This document shows positions 4,396 through 5,120 of a stretch of 5,120 bases of DNA, piece after piece. The DNA comes from Candidatus Aenigmatarchaeota archaeon (GTDB lineage: Archaea; Aenigmatarchaeota; Aenigmatarchaeia; PWEA01). The notes below the pieces were generated by a model that did no database searches, was not told where the DNA came from, and saw nothing but the letters and a program-made list of their open reading frames with translations. Each line of letters begins with the position of its first letter. Position 1 is the stretch's first letter. The translations under genes and the position numbers were made by a program. The DNA is taken from the NCBI GenBank assembly GCA_003550625.1, contig PUKU01000033.1, positions 1 through 5,120 of the forward strand, given 5' to 3'.

Positions 4396-4668
4396 ATGAG
4401 ATGCCGTATGAAAGAAGGAAAATATCCATCGGATCCCTTTGAAATGTCCTACGTCGATATGGTAAAACATGCCGGATACAAAAGAGGGAAAAGCAACGGT
4501 GACGAGATATACCGGATCAGAGACGAGGACTACATCGTAAACGGTGACAGAGTACTGAAGGCTGTACCACCCACCGTAAATGTCCTCACAGACGAAGAGG
4601 TAGAGAGGTTAGAAAAGGTGAACATCATGGATGCACTCGAAGATATGGACGCAGACATGAAGATATAG
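4396..4668 (+). CDS. Small acidic hypothetical protein, 90 residues
   Basis: I do not recognise this protein. It has 90 residues from ATG 4396, or 86 from the in-frame ATG 4408; neither has a ribosome-binding site, so translation is probably leaderless. The middle (YKRGKSNGDEIYRIRDEDYIVNGDRVLKAVPPTVNVLT) reads like a small beta-sheet unit. The tail (DEEVERLEKVNIMDALEDMDADMKI) looks like an acidic helix. It lacks membrane segments and metal-binding motifs; the only cysteine lies in the optional first four residues. Being divergent from the 145-residue hypothetical gene with a possible shared operator suggests common control. It stops at TAG 4666-4668, and the codons after that do not look like protein. 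Confidence 0.75.
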   Translation: MRCRMKEGKYPSDPFEMSYVDMVKHAGYKRGKSNGDEIYRIRDEDYIVNGDRVLKAVPPTVNVLTDEEVERLEKVNIMDALEDMDADMKI

Positions 4669-4738
4669 ACTACCAACGGAAGTCAAAGTAACCTAACTGT
4701 TTCATAAGTTTGATAAATGATTCTATGTAATAGTCCTT

Positions 4739-4744
4739 AGGGTG
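4739..4744 (+). promoter_or_regulatory. Ribosome-binding site that fixes a TTG start
   Basis: AGGGTG ends six bases before TTG 4751. The frame has an in-frame TGA at 4745-4747, so translation must begin after it; the first ATG in frame is more than 30 codons further on, inside well-formed protein sequence. A similar GGGTGTG site precedes the nucleotidyltransferase gene. Confidence 0.6.
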
Positions 4745-4750
4745 TGACTG

Positions 4751-5120
4751 TTGGGCATCAAAGTCGATAAGACCTTATCTATAGATGATATCTACGAGAG
4801 AGTCAAGGACTACGATCTCGTGCTTTCTGTGGACGCTCCGCTCGTGGACGCGCTCAAAATGAGAACCGAAAGGCCCAGACTGGGTAGGTTTGCAGCGACA
4901 CCCAGACGCCTGGTATACGCAGAGGGCGGGGAGAAACTCATGGACAAGAGGGCCCTGTTCCATTACATCGTAAGGAACACAAACCTCGGCTGGAGGGAGG
5001 CTTCCTATCTTCTGGACAAGGCAGTCAGCTGCTGGCAGGAGACAGGGTCCCTGGAAAACGTTCTCCACTACGAAGGCTTCAACAAAGGAAGGATGAAAAC
5101 AGTGGTCCAGGCACTCAGAG
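4751..5120 (+). CDS. Conserved archaeal-type hypothetical protein, 3' partial, TTG start
   Basis: The frame is open from TTG 4751 to the window edge, giving 123 codons of a longer gene. The sequence starts (L/M)GIKVDKTLSIDDIYERV and goes on with YDLVLSVDAPLVDAL, RPRLGRFAATPRRLVYAE, then a helical part (LFHYIVRNTNLGWREASYLLDKAVSCWQETGSLENVLHYEGF). Third positions are often G or C, unlike the flanking gaps, which supports real coding. A frame on the other strand at 4775-5068 is its shadow. The DLVLSVDAPL...RPRLGRFAATPRRL pattern reminds me of the N-terminus of large haloarchaeal proteins annotated as nuclease or helicase-like, but that is memory, not evidence from motifs; no Walker box or nuclease motif lies in the visible part. 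Treat the function as unknown. Confidence 0.85.
   Translation, partial: MGIKVDKTLSIDDIYERVKDYDLVLSVDAPLVDALKMRTERPRLGRFAATPRRLVYAEGGEKLMDKRALFHYIVRNTNLGWREASYLLDKAVSCWQETGSLENVLHYEGFNKGRMKTVVQALR

Noticed and set aside
4775..5068. 97-codon frame on the - strand
   Set aside because: It is the shadow of the + strand gene starting at TTG 4751, which has better codon character and a ribosome-binding site.

Overview
The window is archaeal. Most genes are preceded by A/T-rich box-A (TATA) elements such as TTTAAA or TTTATAA. Several of these lie about 26-28 nt from the start codon, as expected for leaderless transcripts; other genes carry GGTG or GGAGG-type ribosome-binding sites. Arginine is mostly AGG/AGA, and most of the products are acidic. 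An acid-rich archaeon of moderate GC fits, possibly a halophile-related or DPANN-like lineage, but the lineage cannot be fixed from this sequence.

Left part (1-1793): the end of a winged-helix protein, then a complete winged-helix plus MNT nucleotidyltransferase gene, then a membrane-anchored SagB-type nitroreductase with its own promoter. All are on the + strand. The 163-nt gap before the nucleotidyltransferase holds three AAATTTAT elements and a near-perfect palindrome touching the proximal TATA box.

Middle (1794-3379): a convergent PspC-domain membrane protein on the - strand, with an unexpectedly perfect internal Shine-Dalgarno site; a probable small acidic gene on the - strand whose reading frame continues in a protein-like way past an amber codon; and a + strand rubrerythrin with its rubredoxin domain at the N-terminus. 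PspC (membrane stress), rubrerythrin (peroxide/oxygen stress) and a flavin reductase give this part an envelope and redox-stress flavour, but each gene has its own promoter and no operon is visible.

Right part (3380-5120): two - strand hypothetical genes and one divergent + strand hypothetical gene. All three are small and acidic and I recognise none of them. Next comes the 5'-truncated view of a larger + strand gene that starts at a TTG codon behind a clear ribosome-binding site and runs out of the window. No tRNA, rRNA, CRISPR array, insertion sequence or transposase was seen. No stretch over 300 bases lacks a gene. I see no convincing new multi-gene system; the best leads are the internal start in the PspC gene, the amber-interrupted small gene, and the cluster of unrecognised acidic proteins.
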